Source of the DNA: Pseudomonadota bacterium
GTDB lineage: Bacteria; Pseudomonadota; Gammaproteobacteria; Xanthomonadales; Xanthomonadaceae
NCBI GenBank assembly: GCA_023390905.1
Contig: JAEWBY010000025.1
Coordinates: 1-64,000, forward strand
Direction of reading: 5' to 3'
DNA: 64,000 nt
Part shown: positions 26,115-34,779 of the stretch, piece after piece
Layout of the letters: each line of letters begins with the position of its first letter
How positions within the stretch are numbered: position 1 is the first letter of the stretch
Made by a program: the position numbers and the translations under genes
The notes under the pieces: generated by a model
Databases searched by the model: none
The model's input: the letters and a program-made list of their open reading frames with translations, nothing else
Told to the model about the DNA's origin: nothing

Positions 26115-28609
26115 AGCCTGGCTCCCTGTCCGGCGGCCACGCGCAGCAGGTCGGCGAACACGCCGGCCGCCGTCACTTCGGGTCCCGCGCCCGGCCCCTG
26201 CACGATCAGCGGATTGTCGCAGTAGCGGCGCGTGCTGAACTGCACGATGTTGTCGGTGAGCCGGAGATTGGCGAATGCATGTGTCGCCGGCAGCGCCACC
26301 AGGCCCACGCTCGCCCGGCCGTGCGCGTCGAGTCGCGCGACATAGCGCAGCACCTGTCCAGCCGAACGCGCATCGGCCAGGCGCTGTGCGAATGCCGCAT
26401 CCACTTCTTCCAGCCGCGCCATGAAATCGTCCACGCTCGCCGCGCGCAGCGATTCGGGCACCAGGCTTTCCACTTCGACGTCCTCCAGCGCCAGCGTGCG
26501 GCCCGCTTCACGCGCGAGGATCACCAGCTTGCGCGCAACGTCGGTGCCGGAGAGATCGTCGCGCGGATCCGGTTCGGTATAGCCGAGCGAACGCGCTTCG
26601 CCCACCAGCGCAGAAAAAGGCTGGCTGCCGTCGTAGCGATTGAACAGCCACGCCAGCGTTCCGGAAAAAATGCCTTCCACCGATACCACGCTGTCGCCGG
26701 TGTCGAGCAGGTCGCGCAGCGTCGAAATGATCGGCAGGCCCGCGCCGACCGTGGCCTCATAGCGGAAGCGCGCGCCGCTGCCGGCCGCGGCTTCACGGAT
26801 GGCTTCATAGCGCTGCAATGCCCCGGCGCCGGCCTGCTTGTTCGGCGTGACCACGTGGATGCCGGCGGCCAGCCATTGCGGATAGCGATCGGCCACTTCG
26901 GCGCTGGCGCTGCAATCGACGATCACCGCATGCGGCAGGTGCGCCGACAGCAGATGCGCGGTGAAGCGATCCAGATCCGCGGCCGCCGTGGTGTGCTGGA
27001 AACGATCGCGCCAGTCATCGCCGATGCCGCGTTCGTCGAGCAGCATTTTTTTGCTCGATGCAATCGCACGCAGGCGCAGATCCAGATTGGCCTTGCCCAG
27101 AAGCTGCGGTTGCGCCGCGCGAAGCTGGTCGATCAAGGTGGCGCCGACGTTGCCGGGGCCGATCACGCCGACCGAGAACGTCTGCGGTGACAACCAGAAG
27201 CCGGCGTGCGCGGCGCGCAGGGCCTTGGTCGCATCGGCGCTGTGGATGGCCACGGAAATGTTGCGCTCCGACGAACCCTGCGCAATCGCCAGGATGTTCA
27301 CCCGCGCGCGTCCCAGCGATTCGAACAACCGCGCCGCCACGCCCGGCTGCCCGGCCATGCCGTCGCCCACCGCCGCCAGCACGCTGACCTGATCGGTGCG
27401 CTGCACGCGCTGCACCTGGCCGATGGTCAGTTCATGCGCGAACGCATTGAGCAGCGCGGTCTGCGCACGCTGGGCTTCGGCGCTCTTCACCACGCAGCAG
27501 ATCGAATGCTCGGAGGAGCCCTGCGAGATCATCACCACCGACACGCGTGCATCGCGCAGCGCGGCGAACACGCGCTCGGCGGTGCCCGGCACGCCGATGA
27601 GGCCCGTGCCTTCCAGGTTGAGGATGGCCAGCTCCGGGCTCAGCGTCAGTCCCTTGACCGGCCCGGCGTTGTCGCGCTCGGCGGTGATGCGCGTGCCGGG
27701 ATGCTCGGGATGGAAGGTGTTGCGGATGATGATCGGCAGGCCGCGTTCGATCGCCGGCGACATTGTCTGCGGATGCACGACCTTGGCGCCGAAGTAGGCC
27801 AGTTCGCAGGCCTCGTCATAGCTCAGCGCGCTCAGTTGCACCGCTTCGGGCACCACCCGCGGATCGGCCGACAGCACACCGTCCACATCGGTCCAGATGT
27901 GCAGTTCATCGGCGTTGAACAGCGCGGCGAAGATCGCGCCGCTGTAGTCGCTGCCGTTGCGGCCCAGCGTGGTGATGCGCCCGGTGCGATCGCGCGCGAC
28001 GAAGCCGGTCACGATCACGCGCGGTTGCGGGTGCGCCTGACGCCAATCGCGCAGGCGCTGTGCGCTCTGCAGCCAGTCCACGTCCACGCCCAGATCGCCG
28101 CGGTCCACCACCAGCACCTCGCGTGCATCCAGCACCGCGCAGGCCTGGCCCTGGCTGCCTAGGTAATCGCCCAGCAGGCGCGCGGAGAACACTTCCCCCA
28201 GGCCCTGCACGCGATCGAGCACCTCGCGCGGCAGTTCACCGATCACCGCGAGCGCGGCGAGCACTTCGGCCAGCTCGTCGAAGCGGGCTTCGATCCATTC
28301 CAGCGTCGGGCCGGCGTCCTCGGCCAGCAGCGCGACTGCCGCACCGCGATGGCGCGCGCGCAGTTCATGCCAGCGTTCGCGCCATTCGGCGAGGTTGCCC
28401 GAGGCCAGTTCGGCCAGCGTGATCAGGGCATCGGTGACGCCCTTCATCGCCGAGACCACGGTGATCTGCTGCGGTTCGTCGCGCGCCAGCAGCAACTGCG
28501 CGACATGGCGATAGCGATCGGCGTCGGCGACGGAGGTGCCGCCGAATTTGTGCACGACGGTGCGGGAGTGGGCAGGCGATTCGGACGAACGGGCAACGCT
28601 GGACGACAT
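26111..28609 (-). CDS. thrA: Bifunctional aspartokinase / homoserine dehydrogenase I
   Basis: 832 aa. The N-terminal aspartokinase domain (VVHKFGGTSVADADRYRHVA from about residue 18) is followed by two ACT domains (VPGTAERVFAALRDARVSVVMISQGSSEHSICCVV and the paralogous MAGQPGVAARLFESLGRARVNILAIAQGSSERNISV). The C-terminal homoserine dehydrogenase has GVIGPGNVGATLIDQL as its NAD(P) motif and GIFSGTLAWLFN. It catalyses steps 1 and 3 from aspartate to homoserine and should be feedback inhibited by threonine. The start is the ATG at MSSSVARSSE; the 11 codons upstream lie in the leader structure. Confidence 0.96.
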   Translation of the reverse strand: MSSSVARSSESPAHSRTVVHKFGGTSVADADRYRHVAQLLLARDEPQQITVVSAMKGVTDALITLAELASGNLAEWRERWHELRARHRGAAVALLAEDAGPTLEWIEARFDELAEVLAALAVIGELPREVLDRVQGLGEVFSARLLGDYLGSQGQACAVLDAREVLVVDRGDLGVDVDWLQSAQRLRDWRQAHPQPRVIVTGFVARDRTGRITTLGRNGSDYSGAIFAALFNADELHIWTDVDGVLSADPRVVPEAVQLSALSYDEACELAYFGAKVVHPQTMSPAIERGLPIIIRNTFHPEHPGTRITAERDNAGPVKGLTLSPELAILNLEGTGLIGVPGTAERVFAALRDARVSVVMISQGSSEHSICCVVKSAEAQRAQTALLNAFAHELTIGQVQRVQRTDQVSVLAAVGDGMAGQPGVAARLFESLGRARVNILAIAQGSSERNISVAIHSADATKALRAAHAGFWLSPQTFSVGVIGPGNVGATLIDQLRAAQPQLLGKANLDLRLRAIASSKKMLLDERGIGDDWRDRFQHTTAAADLDRFTAHLLSAHLPHAVIVDCSASAEVADRYPQWLAAGIHVVTPNKQAGAGALQRYEAIREAAAGSGARFRYEATVGAGLPIISTLRDLLDTGDSVVSVEGIFSGTLAWLFNRYDGSQPFSALVGEARSLGYTEPDPRDDLSGTDVARKLVILAREAGRTLALEDVEVESLVPESLRAASVDDFMARLEEVDAAFAQRLADARSAGQVLRYVARLDAHGRASVGLVALPATHAFANLRLTDNIVQFSTRRYCDNPLIVQGPGAGPEVTAAGVFADLLRVAAGQGARL

Positions 28610-28640
28610 GACGAACCTCGGTGGGAGGCCCGTTACACGC

Positions 28641-28682
28641 ATCAGGCTGGGGGCTGCCCCGCATCCTGATCCGGGTGCGGGG
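28641..28682 (-). promoter_or_regulatory. Alternative hairpins in the thr leader, candidate attenuator
   Basis: On the transcribed strand, CCCCGCA...TGCGGGG (28657-28682) forms a 7-bp stem. An overlapping alternative pairs ATCAGG...CCTGAT and GGGG...CCCC (28641-28670). Both need the TGCGGGG segment, so they exclude each other, as in antiterminator/terminator pairs. The structure begins 14 nt after the Thr-rich leader peptide stop. No strong U-run follows the second hairpin, so the exact termination mechanism is unclear. Confidence 0.6.
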
Positions 28683-28696
28683 CCGTGGTTTGCGAG

Positions 28697-28831
28697 TTAC
28701 GCGAACACAACCAGCCGCACCCTGCTAATCGGGGTGGTAATGGTGGTAGTGGTGGTGCCCGCGACGCCCGCACGGATCGCGCCGGGCTGCGGAGCCCGGG
28801 GGAATCGGCGTATGGAAGAGGTCGCGTGCAT
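28697..28831 (-). CDS. thrL: thr operon leader peptide
   Basis: 44-codon ORF. Its second half reads GTTTTTITTPIS, a run of seven Thr and two Ile codons in twelve, followed by RVRLVVFA and TAA. Clustering of Thr and Ile codons just before alternative hairpins and thrA is the hallmark of ribosome-mediated attenuation by threonine and isoleucine charging. It is about twice the length of the E. coli leader (21 aa). The ATG is the only one in frame; a GTG five codons upstream is possible. Identified by reading the strand directly, because it is too short for routine calling. Confidence 0.85.
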   Translation of the reverse strand: MHATSSIRRFPRAPQPGAIRAGVAGTTTTTITTPISRVRLVVFA

Positions 28832-28837
28832 GCTCGT

Positions 28838-28867
28838 AGAACACACGATGCACCGAGGCGCTGTCAA
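28838..28867 (-). promoter_or_regulatory. Candidate sigma-70 promoter of the thr operon
   Basis: On the minus strand a perfect TTGACA (28862-28867) is followed after 18 bp by TGTTCT (28838-28843), a weak -10. If used, transcription would begin at or next to the A of the leader-peptide ATG, so the leader would be essentially leaderless. Confidence 0.4.
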
Positions 28868-29035
28868 GTGCTGCAGCGCGTCACGATGATGGTTTCATCG
28901 GCAACTTCGAAAGCGCTGCGCCTTCAGAGAACCACGGCGCGTCTGAGGCCGGATCTCCCAACCCGCTCGTCGGCTTGACAAGACCACCGCCGGCGCTCCC
29001 AATGCGTAAACGTTATTTCATTGGTCGGAGGAAAT

Positions 29036-29476
29036 ATGAAGCCGATGCTGTGGTTGATGTTGCTCAGTGCACCGACGCTGGCGATGGCCGGCAATGCCTC
29101 ACAGGGACACGGACAGGGAACGAACGCCACGCAGATACCCGCGCTGACGCGGGCCGCCGAGCCGGGCTATCGAGCACTGCCGGCTCCGCTGCTGCGCAAC
29201 GCCTATCTGAACTCCTCGACCCTCGCCTACTGGCAGAAATCACTCGCCGGCTACTGGCAACAATTGGGCTATTCCAGCCAGCAGGCCGCGGTATGGGCGT
29301 CGTTGTTGAACGCCGATGGCGTCACCGGCATATCGGGCACGCGCGGCGTGTTTGTCGATTCCAGCGCCGATCAGATGGTGTCGGTCATCCGCGGCGCACT
29401 GGATCGACAGGAATTCACGCGTGCCAATCAGTTGTTGCTCGCCGCGATGCTGGAACTGGACGCGCGCAGGCGCTGA
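29036..29476 (+). CDS. Small secreted protein, unknown function
   Basis: 146 aa with a signal peptide ending near residue 17 (LSAPTLAMA|GN). The mature part starts Gly/Gln/Asn-rich and continues as a helical domain rich in Ala, Leu, Gln and Tyr (YLNSSTLAYWQKSLAGYWQQ) ending in DARRR. No cysteines are visible, and there is no motif I recognise. A strong TCGGAGGAAAT ribosome binding site precedes the ATG, and the gene stands alone between the divergent thr leader and tRNA-Arg. A real but unassigned exported protein. Confidence 0.7.
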   Translation: MKPMLWLMLLSAPTLAMAGNASQGHGQGTNATQIPALTRAAEPGYRALPAPLLRNAYLNSSTLAYWQKSLAGYWQQLGYSSQQAAVWASLLNADGVTGISGTRGVFVDSSADQMVSVIRGALDRQEFTRANQLLLAAMLELDARRR

Positions 29477-29545
29477 AGCATCGCCGCCGCGTGCCGGCCG
29501 GTTCGCTTCAACGCCTGCCGGCCTTCATGCGAGAATGCCGCCACG

Positions 29546-29622
29546 GGCCCCGTAGCTCAGCTGGATAGAGCGTCCCCCTCCTAAGGGGAAGGTCGTGCGT
29601 TCGAATCGCGCCGGGGCCGCCA
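29546..29622 (+). tRNA. tRNA-Arg (anticodon CCT)
   Basis: 77-nt cloverleaf with encoded CCA. Acceptor GGCCCCG/CGGGGCC is perfectly paired, the D arm is GCTC/GAGC, the anticodon stem is TCCCC/GGGGA with loop CTCCTAA (anticodon CCT, codon AGG), and the T arm has GCGTTCGAATCGC. The 293 bp from here to the next gene hold no feature I can support. Confidence 0.95.
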
Positions 29623-29915
29623 TCATCGCGCGCATCATCCATGCGCTTCCCGATCGCCAGACCGCTCCGCCGCCCGACATGCGGGCGCACCCGGCGCATG
29701 CGCGTCCCCGGCGCACACGGGTAATCGACAGCGCCGCGCGACTCGTCAAACCGACGAAAGTGCGCGGCTTCATGGCTCCGGATTTCGGCGAATCGTCCAG
29801 CCGCCACAGCACTTCCACCGAATCGATCGAATCGGCGAAGCGCGTGAACGTCCCTGCTAAAATCGCATTCCCTCGCGCGGTGAGCCGCGCCATCCCGTTC
29901 TTCATGGAGCCATGC

Positions 29916-31448
29916 ATGCCCGCAGACATCCTCAAGGCCCTCGGCCTCGGCACGATCAACTCAGGCACCTATCTGGGCAGCGGAGAGTGGTCCACCACCC
30001 GCGACGCCGGCCTGCTGCAGTCGATCAACCCGACCACCAACGAGGTGATCGCCGAGGTCCATGCGAGCAGCCCGGCCGATTACGAGACCGTCATCGCGCG
30101 CGCGCAGGCCGCCTTCAAGGTGTGGCGCACCACGCCGGCGCCGCGTCGCGGTGAAGCCGTCCGCCTGTGCGGCGAAGCGCTGCGCCAGCACAAGGATGCA
30201 CTGGGGTCGCTGGTCGCGCTGGAAATGGGCAAGAGCAAGCCCGAAGGCGACGGTGAAGTGCAGGAAATGATCGACATCGCCGACTTCGCCGTCGGCCAGA
30301 GCCGCATGCTGTACGGCTACACGATGCATTCGGAGCGCCCCGGCCATCGCATGTACGAGCAGTACCATCCGCTGGGACTGGTCGGCATCATCAGCGCGTT
30401 CAACTTCCCGGTGGCGGTGTGGGCGTGGAATTCGTTCCTGGCCGCGATCTGCGGTGACATCTGCATCTGGAAGCCGTCCAACAAGACGCCGCTGACCGCG
30501 ATCGCCTCGATGAAGATCTGCAATGACGCACTGAAGGCCGGCGGTTTCCCCGACATCTTCTTCCTCATCAACGATGCCGGCGTCGAACTGGCGCAGCAGT
30601 TCGTCGATGACACGCGCATCCCGCTGATCAGCTTCACCGGCTCGACCCAGGTCGGCCGCACCGTCGGCGAACGCGTCGCCCGCCGCATGGGCCGCAGCCT
30701 GCTCGAACTGGGCGGCAACAACGCGATCATCCTGGACGAAACCGCGGATCTGAAACTCGCCATCCCCGGCATCGTGTTCGGTGCGGTGGGCACCGCTGGC
30801 CAGCGCTGCACCACCACGCGCCGGCTGATCGTGCATGAGTCCATCTACGACACCGTGCTGTCCACGCTGGTCACGGCGTACAAGCAGGTCGAGGGCAAGA
30901 TCGGCGATCCCACCGATCCGGCCAACCTGATGGGCCCGCTCAACAGCCAGGGCGCGGTGCAGCAGTTCCTCGCCTCCATCGAAAAGGCCAAGGCCAGCGG
31001 TGGCACGGTGGAAACCGGCGGCACGGCGATCGATCGCCCCGGCAATTTCGTGCTGCCGGCGATCGTCACCGGCCTGAAGAACTCCGATGAAGTGGTGCAG
31101 CATGAGACCTTCGCGCCGATTCTCTACGTCATGAAGTACCGCACGCTGGACGAAGCCATCGACATGCAGAACGCCGTGCCGCAGGGCCTGTCGTCCTCGA
31201 TCTTCACCCAGAACCTGAAGGCGGCCGAGCAGTTCCTGTCGGCGGCCGGTTCCGATTGCGGCATCGCCAACGTCAACATCGGCACCAGCGGTGCGGAGAT
31301 CGGCGGTGCATTCGGCGGCGAGAAGGAAACCGGCGGCGGCCGTGAATCCGGTTCGGACGCGTGGAAGGTCTACATGCGTCGCCAGACCAACACGATCAAT
31401 TATTCCGATTCGCTGCCGCTGGCCCAGGGCATCAAGTTCGATCTCTGA
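29916..31448 (+). CDS. amaB: Aldehyde dehydrogenase, ALDH7 (piperideine-6-carboxylate dehydrogenase-like)
   Basis: 510-aa NAD-dependent aldehyde dehydrogenase of the antiquitin/ALDH7 type, predicted to oxidise L-2-aminoadipate semialdehyde/piperideine-6-carboxylate in lysine catabolism. Motifs are IISAFNFPVAVWAWN, WKPSNKTPLTA, SFTGSTQVGRTVGE, the catalytic Glu in LLELGGNNAII and the catalytic Cys in GTAGQRCTTTRRL. The ALDH7 signature GAEIGGAFGGEKETGGGRESGSDAWKVYMRR occurs near the C-terminus. The ATG at 29916 has GGAG 6 bp upstream; an in-frame ATG four codons earlier is less well placed. No other lysine-degradation genes are adjacent. Confidence 0.88.
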   Translation: MPADILKALGLGTINSGTYLGSGEWSTTRDAGLLQSINPTTNEVIAEVHASSPADYETVIARAQAAFKVWRTTPAPRRGEAVRLCGEALRQHKDALGSLVALEMGKSKPEGDGEVQEMIDIADFAVGQSRMLYGYTMHSERPGHRMYEQYHPLGLVGIISAFNFPVAVWAWNSFLAAICGDICIWKPSNKTPLTAIASMKICNDALKAGGFPDIFFLINDAGVELAQQFVDDTRIPLISFTGSTQVGRTVGERVARRMGRSLLELGGNNAIILDETADLKLAIPGIVFGAVGTAGQRCTTTRRLIVHESIYDTVLSTLVTAYKQVEGKIGDPTDPANLMGPLNSQGAVQQFLASIEKAKASGGTVETGGTAIDRPGNFVLPAIVTGLKNSDEVVQHETFAPILYVMKYRTLDEAIDMQNAVPQGLSSSIFTQNLKAAEQFLSAAGSDCGIANVNIGTSGAEIGGAFGGEKETGGGRESGSDAWKVYMRRQTNTINYSDSLPLAQGIKFDL

Positions 31449-31467
31449 TCACGGCAAGGAGCCGGCC

Positions 31468-31749
31468 ATGAACATTGCGGTACGCCAGACCAGCACGCTC
31501 GCCATCGTGAGCCTCATCGCCGGCCTGCTCGGCTGGACCGCGCTGCCCTTCATCGGCAGCCTGGTCGCGATCATCACCGGGCACATGGCGCGCAAGGAGA
31601 TCCGGCTCGCGCCGGATCGACTGGAAGGCGATGGCTACGCCGTCGCCGGCCTGATCCTGGGCTGGCTGATGGTGGCCAGCGCGGTGCTGGCCTTCCTGAT
31701 CTTCGTGTTCTTCTTCGGCGGATTGATCTGGCTGGGCAGCCAGTCCTGA
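31468..31749 (+). CDS. DUF4190-type small membrane protein
   Basis: 93 aa with two to three hydrophobic segments: residues about 10-40 (LAIVSLIAGLLGWTALPFIGSL), then the conserved GHMARKEIR loop and GYAVAGLILGWLMVASAVLAF (about 56-76), ending in an FFFGG helix. The GH-A-x-x-EI loop and GYA-A-G-L-I-LG match the DUF4190 family of unknown function. An AAGGAG ribosome binding site precedes the ATG; it starts 19 bp after the dehydrogenase. Confidence 0.8.
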   Translation: MNIAVRQTSTLAIVSLIAGLLGWTALPFIGSLVAIITGHMARKEIRLAPDRLEGDGYAVAGLILGWLMVASAVLAFLIFVFFFGGLIWLGSQS

Positions 31750-31753
31750 TGCA

Positions 31754-32521
31754 ATGAGCGGGCAGGACGGCGTCGAGCGCTTCAGCGGGCGGGCCGAGGA
31801 TTACGTGCGCTACCGTCCGGATTACCCGGACGCGCTGGCACGATGGCTGCACGAGGAACACGGGGTCGCCACCGGCTGCACCGTGGCCGACATCGGCGCG
31901 GGCACCGGCATTTCCACCCGCTACTGGGCCCGCCACGGACATCCGGTGCAGGCGGTGGAACCCAACGCGGCGATGCGGGCGGCACTGCAACGCGAGCTCG
32001 CCGGCGCGGCGGAGATCCGCGTGATCGACGGCACCGCCGAACACACCTCCCTGCCCGACCACGGCGTCGGTCTGGTCAGCGCGGCGACCGCCTTCCACTG
32101 GTTCGAGCCCGGACCCACGCGGCGCGAATGGGCGCGCATCCTCGCACCGGGCGGGCTGGCCTGCGTGTTCTGGAACAGCCGCGTGGCCGAGGCCTCGCCG
32201 CTGTTGCAGGGCTATGAAGCGCTGCTCCATCGATACGGGCTGGATTATCCGGACACCGCTCGGCGCAAGCCCGATGATCGGCGCATGCGTGAATGGTTCG
32301 GCCCCGGCTTCCGCGCGATGGCCGCCTTCGCGAACACCCAGTGGCTGGATTTCGGGCAACTGTACGGCCGGATGCGTTCGTCCTCGTCTGCGCCACCGCC
32401 GGATCACCCGGCCCATGCGCCGATGCGCGAGGCGCTGCAACAGCTCTTCGACGAATGTTCCGAACAGGGACGGGTCCGTTTCGATTACCTTACCCGCGTC
32501 TTCGTGGGCTCCCTGCACTGA
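31754..32521 (+). CDS. Class I SAM-dependent methyltransferase
   Basis: 255-aa methyltransferase. RFSGRAEDYVRYRPDYP is the usual N-terminus of this UbiE-like group, VADIGAGTGISTRYWA (about residues 43-58) is motif I, VEPNAAMRAAL is post-I, and ATAFHWFEPGPTRREWARIL is the region typical of trans-aconitate methyltransferase-like enzymes. The substrate cannot be told from sequence. It follows the DUF4190 gene by 4 bp and precedes pyrD by 3 bp, so all probably form one transcript. Confidence 0.83.
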   Translation: MSGQDGVERFSGRAEDYVRYRPDYPDALARWLHEEHGVATGCTVADIGAGTGISTRYWARHGHPVQAVEPNAAMRAALQRELAGAAEIRVIDGTAEHTSLPDHGVGLVSAATAFHWFEPGPTRREWARILAPGGLACVFWNSRVAEASPLLQGYEALLHRYGLDYPDTARRKPDDRRMREWFGPGFRAMAAFANTQWLDFGQLYGRMRSSSSAPPPDHPAHAPMREALQQLFDECSEQGRVRFDYLTRVFVGSLH

Positions 32522-32524
32522 TCC

Positions 32525-33580
32525 ATGTACTCCTTCGCTCGTTCCTTCCTGTTCGGTCTCGATGCCGAAACCGCCCACGGCGCAGCGCTGCGCGCGCTCG
32601 AAGTGGCCTGGCGCACCGGCACCCTCGGCCTGGCGGCCCGTCCGCCGCAGCCGATGCCGACCAGGCTCTGGGGCCTGACCTTTCCCAATCCGGTGGGGCT
32701 GGCCGCCGGGCTGGACAAGAATGGCGCGCACATCGATGCGCTGTTCGCGCTGGGCTTCGGTTTCGTCGAAGTGGGCACGGTCACGCCGCGCCCGCAGCCG
32801 GGCAATCCGAAGCCGCGCATGTTCCGGCTGCCGCAGCATCAGGCGGTGATCAACCGGCTCGGCTTCAACAACGAAGGCGTCGACGTGCTGGTGCGCAACG
32901 TGCAGCGCGCGCGGCGCGATCGCGGTGTCCTCGGCATCAACATCGGCAAGAACAAGGACACCTCCAACGAGCGTGCGGCGTCGGACTACCTGTATTGCCT
33001 GGAGCGGGTGTATCCGCTGGCCGATTACATCACCGTCAACATCTCCTCGCCCAACACCGCCGGCCTGCGCGAGTTGCAGGAAGAACAGGCGCTGCGCCAC
33101 CTGATCGGCACGCTGCGCGACGCGCAGGAAGATCTCGCCGCCCAGCACGGCCGCCGCGTGCCGATGCTGGTGAAGGTGGCGCCGGATCTGTCGGACGAGG
33201 ACATCGATGCGGTCGCGCGCGTGCTGGGCGATCTTTCCGTCGACGGCGTGATCGCCACCAACACGACGGTTTCGCGCATCAGCGTGCAGGATCATCCGCT
33301 CGCGCGCGAAACCGGCGGCCTGTCCGGCGCGCCGCTGATGGGTCAATCCACGCTGGTGCTGCGGCGCCTGCGCACGCGCCTGCCCGACTCGATTCCGCTG
33401 ATCGGGGTCGGCGGCATTCTTTCCGGCGCCGATGCGGTGGCCAAGATGGCCGCGGGCGCGTCGCTGGTGCAGTGCTACAGCGGCCTGGTGTATCGCGGCC
33501 CGGAACTGATCGGCGAGTGCGTCGATGCAATCCGCCGCCGGCGCGAATCGCCCAGCCGCGGCCCGGTGGCGCCGGAATGA
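32525..33580 (+). CDS. pyrD: Dihydroorotate dehydrogenase (quinone), class 2
   Basis: 351-aa flavoprotein oxidising dihydroorotate to orotate with quinone as acceptor, the fourth step of pyrimidine synthesis. The short amphipathic N-terminus (MYSFARSFLFGL) is the membrane contact of class 2 enzymes. FPNPVGLAAGLDKNG, FNNEGVD, ISSPNTAGLRELQ (catalytic Ser region) and IGVGGILSGADAVAKMAAGASLVQCYSG (FMN phosphate) are present. The stop overlaps the murB start by ATGA. Confidence 0.96.
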   Translation: MYSFARSFLFGLDAETAHGAALRALEVAWRTGTLGLAARPPQPMPTRLWGLTFPNPVGLAAGLDKNGAHIDALFALGFGFVEVGTVTPRPQPGNPKPRMFRLPQHQAVINRLGFNNEGVDVLVRNVQRARRDRGVLGINIGKNKDTSNERAASDYLYCLERVYPLADYITVNISSPNTAGLRELQEEQALRHLIGTLRDAQEDLAAQHGRRVPMLVKVAPDLSDEDIDAVARVLGDLSVDGVIATNTTVSRISVQDHPLARETGGLSGAPLMGQSTLVLRRLRTRLPDSIPLIGVGGILSGADAVAKMAAGASLVQCYSGLVYRGPELIGECVDAIRRRRESPSRGPVAPE

Positions 33581-34617
33581 CGCCGGGCTATCGTGTGACC
33601 GCGCAGGCTTCGCTGCGCGCCCGCAATACATTCGGTGTCCAGGCGCGCGCGCCGTGGCTGATTGAAGTCGAGCGCGCCGACGCACTGCCCGAAGCGCTCA
33701 CGCGGGAAGAACTGCACGGCCCGCTGATGGTGCTCGGCGGCGGCAGCAACCTGCTGTTCGCCGGGGATGCGCCCGGGCCGGTGCTGGCGCTGACCAGTGC
33801 GCGCATCCACGTGGCGAGCCAGCACGGTGAATACAGCCGCGTGCGCGTGGACGCCGGCGTGCCGTGGCACTCGCTGGTGATGTGGTCGCTCGAACAGGGC
33901 CTGTGCGGGCTGGAGAACCTCTCGCTGATTCCGGGCACGACCGGCGCCGCGCCCATCCAGAACATCGGCGCCTACGGCGTGGAGGTCGGCGAATTCGTCC
34001 ACGCGGTCGAAGCCTGGGATCGCGAACTGGGCCAGTTCAGTCGGCTCGATCGCGACGCCTGCGCCTTCGCCTATCGCGACAGCGTGTTCAAGCATCATCC
34101 GGATCGCTACATCGTCACCGCGGTGGAATTCGATCTTTCGCGGCGCCCATCACTGCGGCTGGAGTACGCCGGCATCCGCGAAGAACTCGAGTCCATGGGC
34201 ATCGGTGATCCCGGCGCGGCCGACGTGGCGGAAGCCGTGATCCGGATCCGCCGCCGCAAGCTGCCGGATCCGGCGGTGATCGGCAACGCCGGCAGTTTCT
34301 TCAAGAATCCGATCGTGCCGGCCGCGATCGCAGAACGCCTGCTGGCCCGGCATCCGGCGCTGCCGGTGTTCCGCGGCGATGCGGCCGATACGCGCAAGAT
34401 TTCCGCCGCATGGATGATCGAGGCCTGCGGCTGGAAGGGCCATCGCGATGGCGATGCCGGGGTCGCTGCATCGCATGCGCTGGTGCTGGTGAACCACGGC
34501 GCGGCCAGCGGCGGTGAACTGCTGGCGCTGGCGCGGCGCATCGCCGCCTCGGTCCGGGATCGATTCGGCGTATCGATCGAACCGGAGCCGCGCATCATCG
34601 GTGCGAGCTGGAGTTGA
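33577..34617 (+). CDS. murB: UDP-N-acetylenolpyruvoylglucosamine reductase
   Basis: 346-aa FAD enzyme making UDP-MurNAc for peptidoglycan. Type I MurB motifs: NTFGVQARA, VLGGGSNLLF, LIPGTTGAAPIQNIGAYGVE, YRDSVFKHH and GNAGSFFKNP with the catalytic Ser, and a C-terminal Glu region (EPEPRIIG). The ATG overlaps the pyrD stop, so translation is coupled. The much longer open frame on this strand is noncoding over pyrD. Confidence 0.96.
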   Translation: MTPGYRVTAQASLRARNTFGVQARAPWLIEVERADALPEALTREELHGPLMVLGGGSNLLFAGDAPGPVLALTSARIHVASQHGEYSRVRVDAGVPWHSLVMWSLEQGLCGLENLSLIPGTTGAAPIQNIGAYGVEVGEFVHAVEAWDRELGQFSRLDRDACAFAYRDSVFKHHPDRYIVTAVEFDLSRRPSLRLEYAGIREELESMGIGDPGAADVAEAVIRIRRRKLPDPAVIGNAGSFFKNPIVPAAIAERLLARHPALPVFRGDAADTRKISAAWMIEACGWKGHRDGDAGVAASHALVLVNHGAASGGELLALARRIAASVRDRFGVSIEPEPRIIGASWS

Positions 34618-34779
34618 TTCGCCGGCCGCGCCACCGGATTGCACTGCCTTCACCCGCAGGAGCGGCCGGCCCGAGCCGTTCGTTGGACGCCCGCCGTGGC
34701 CTTCGCGGACGCAACGCCATCGGCGCGTATCCTGATGGCGCCGGTGGCCGCCCCGTCGTTCCGGAATCCTGAGAGAGCC

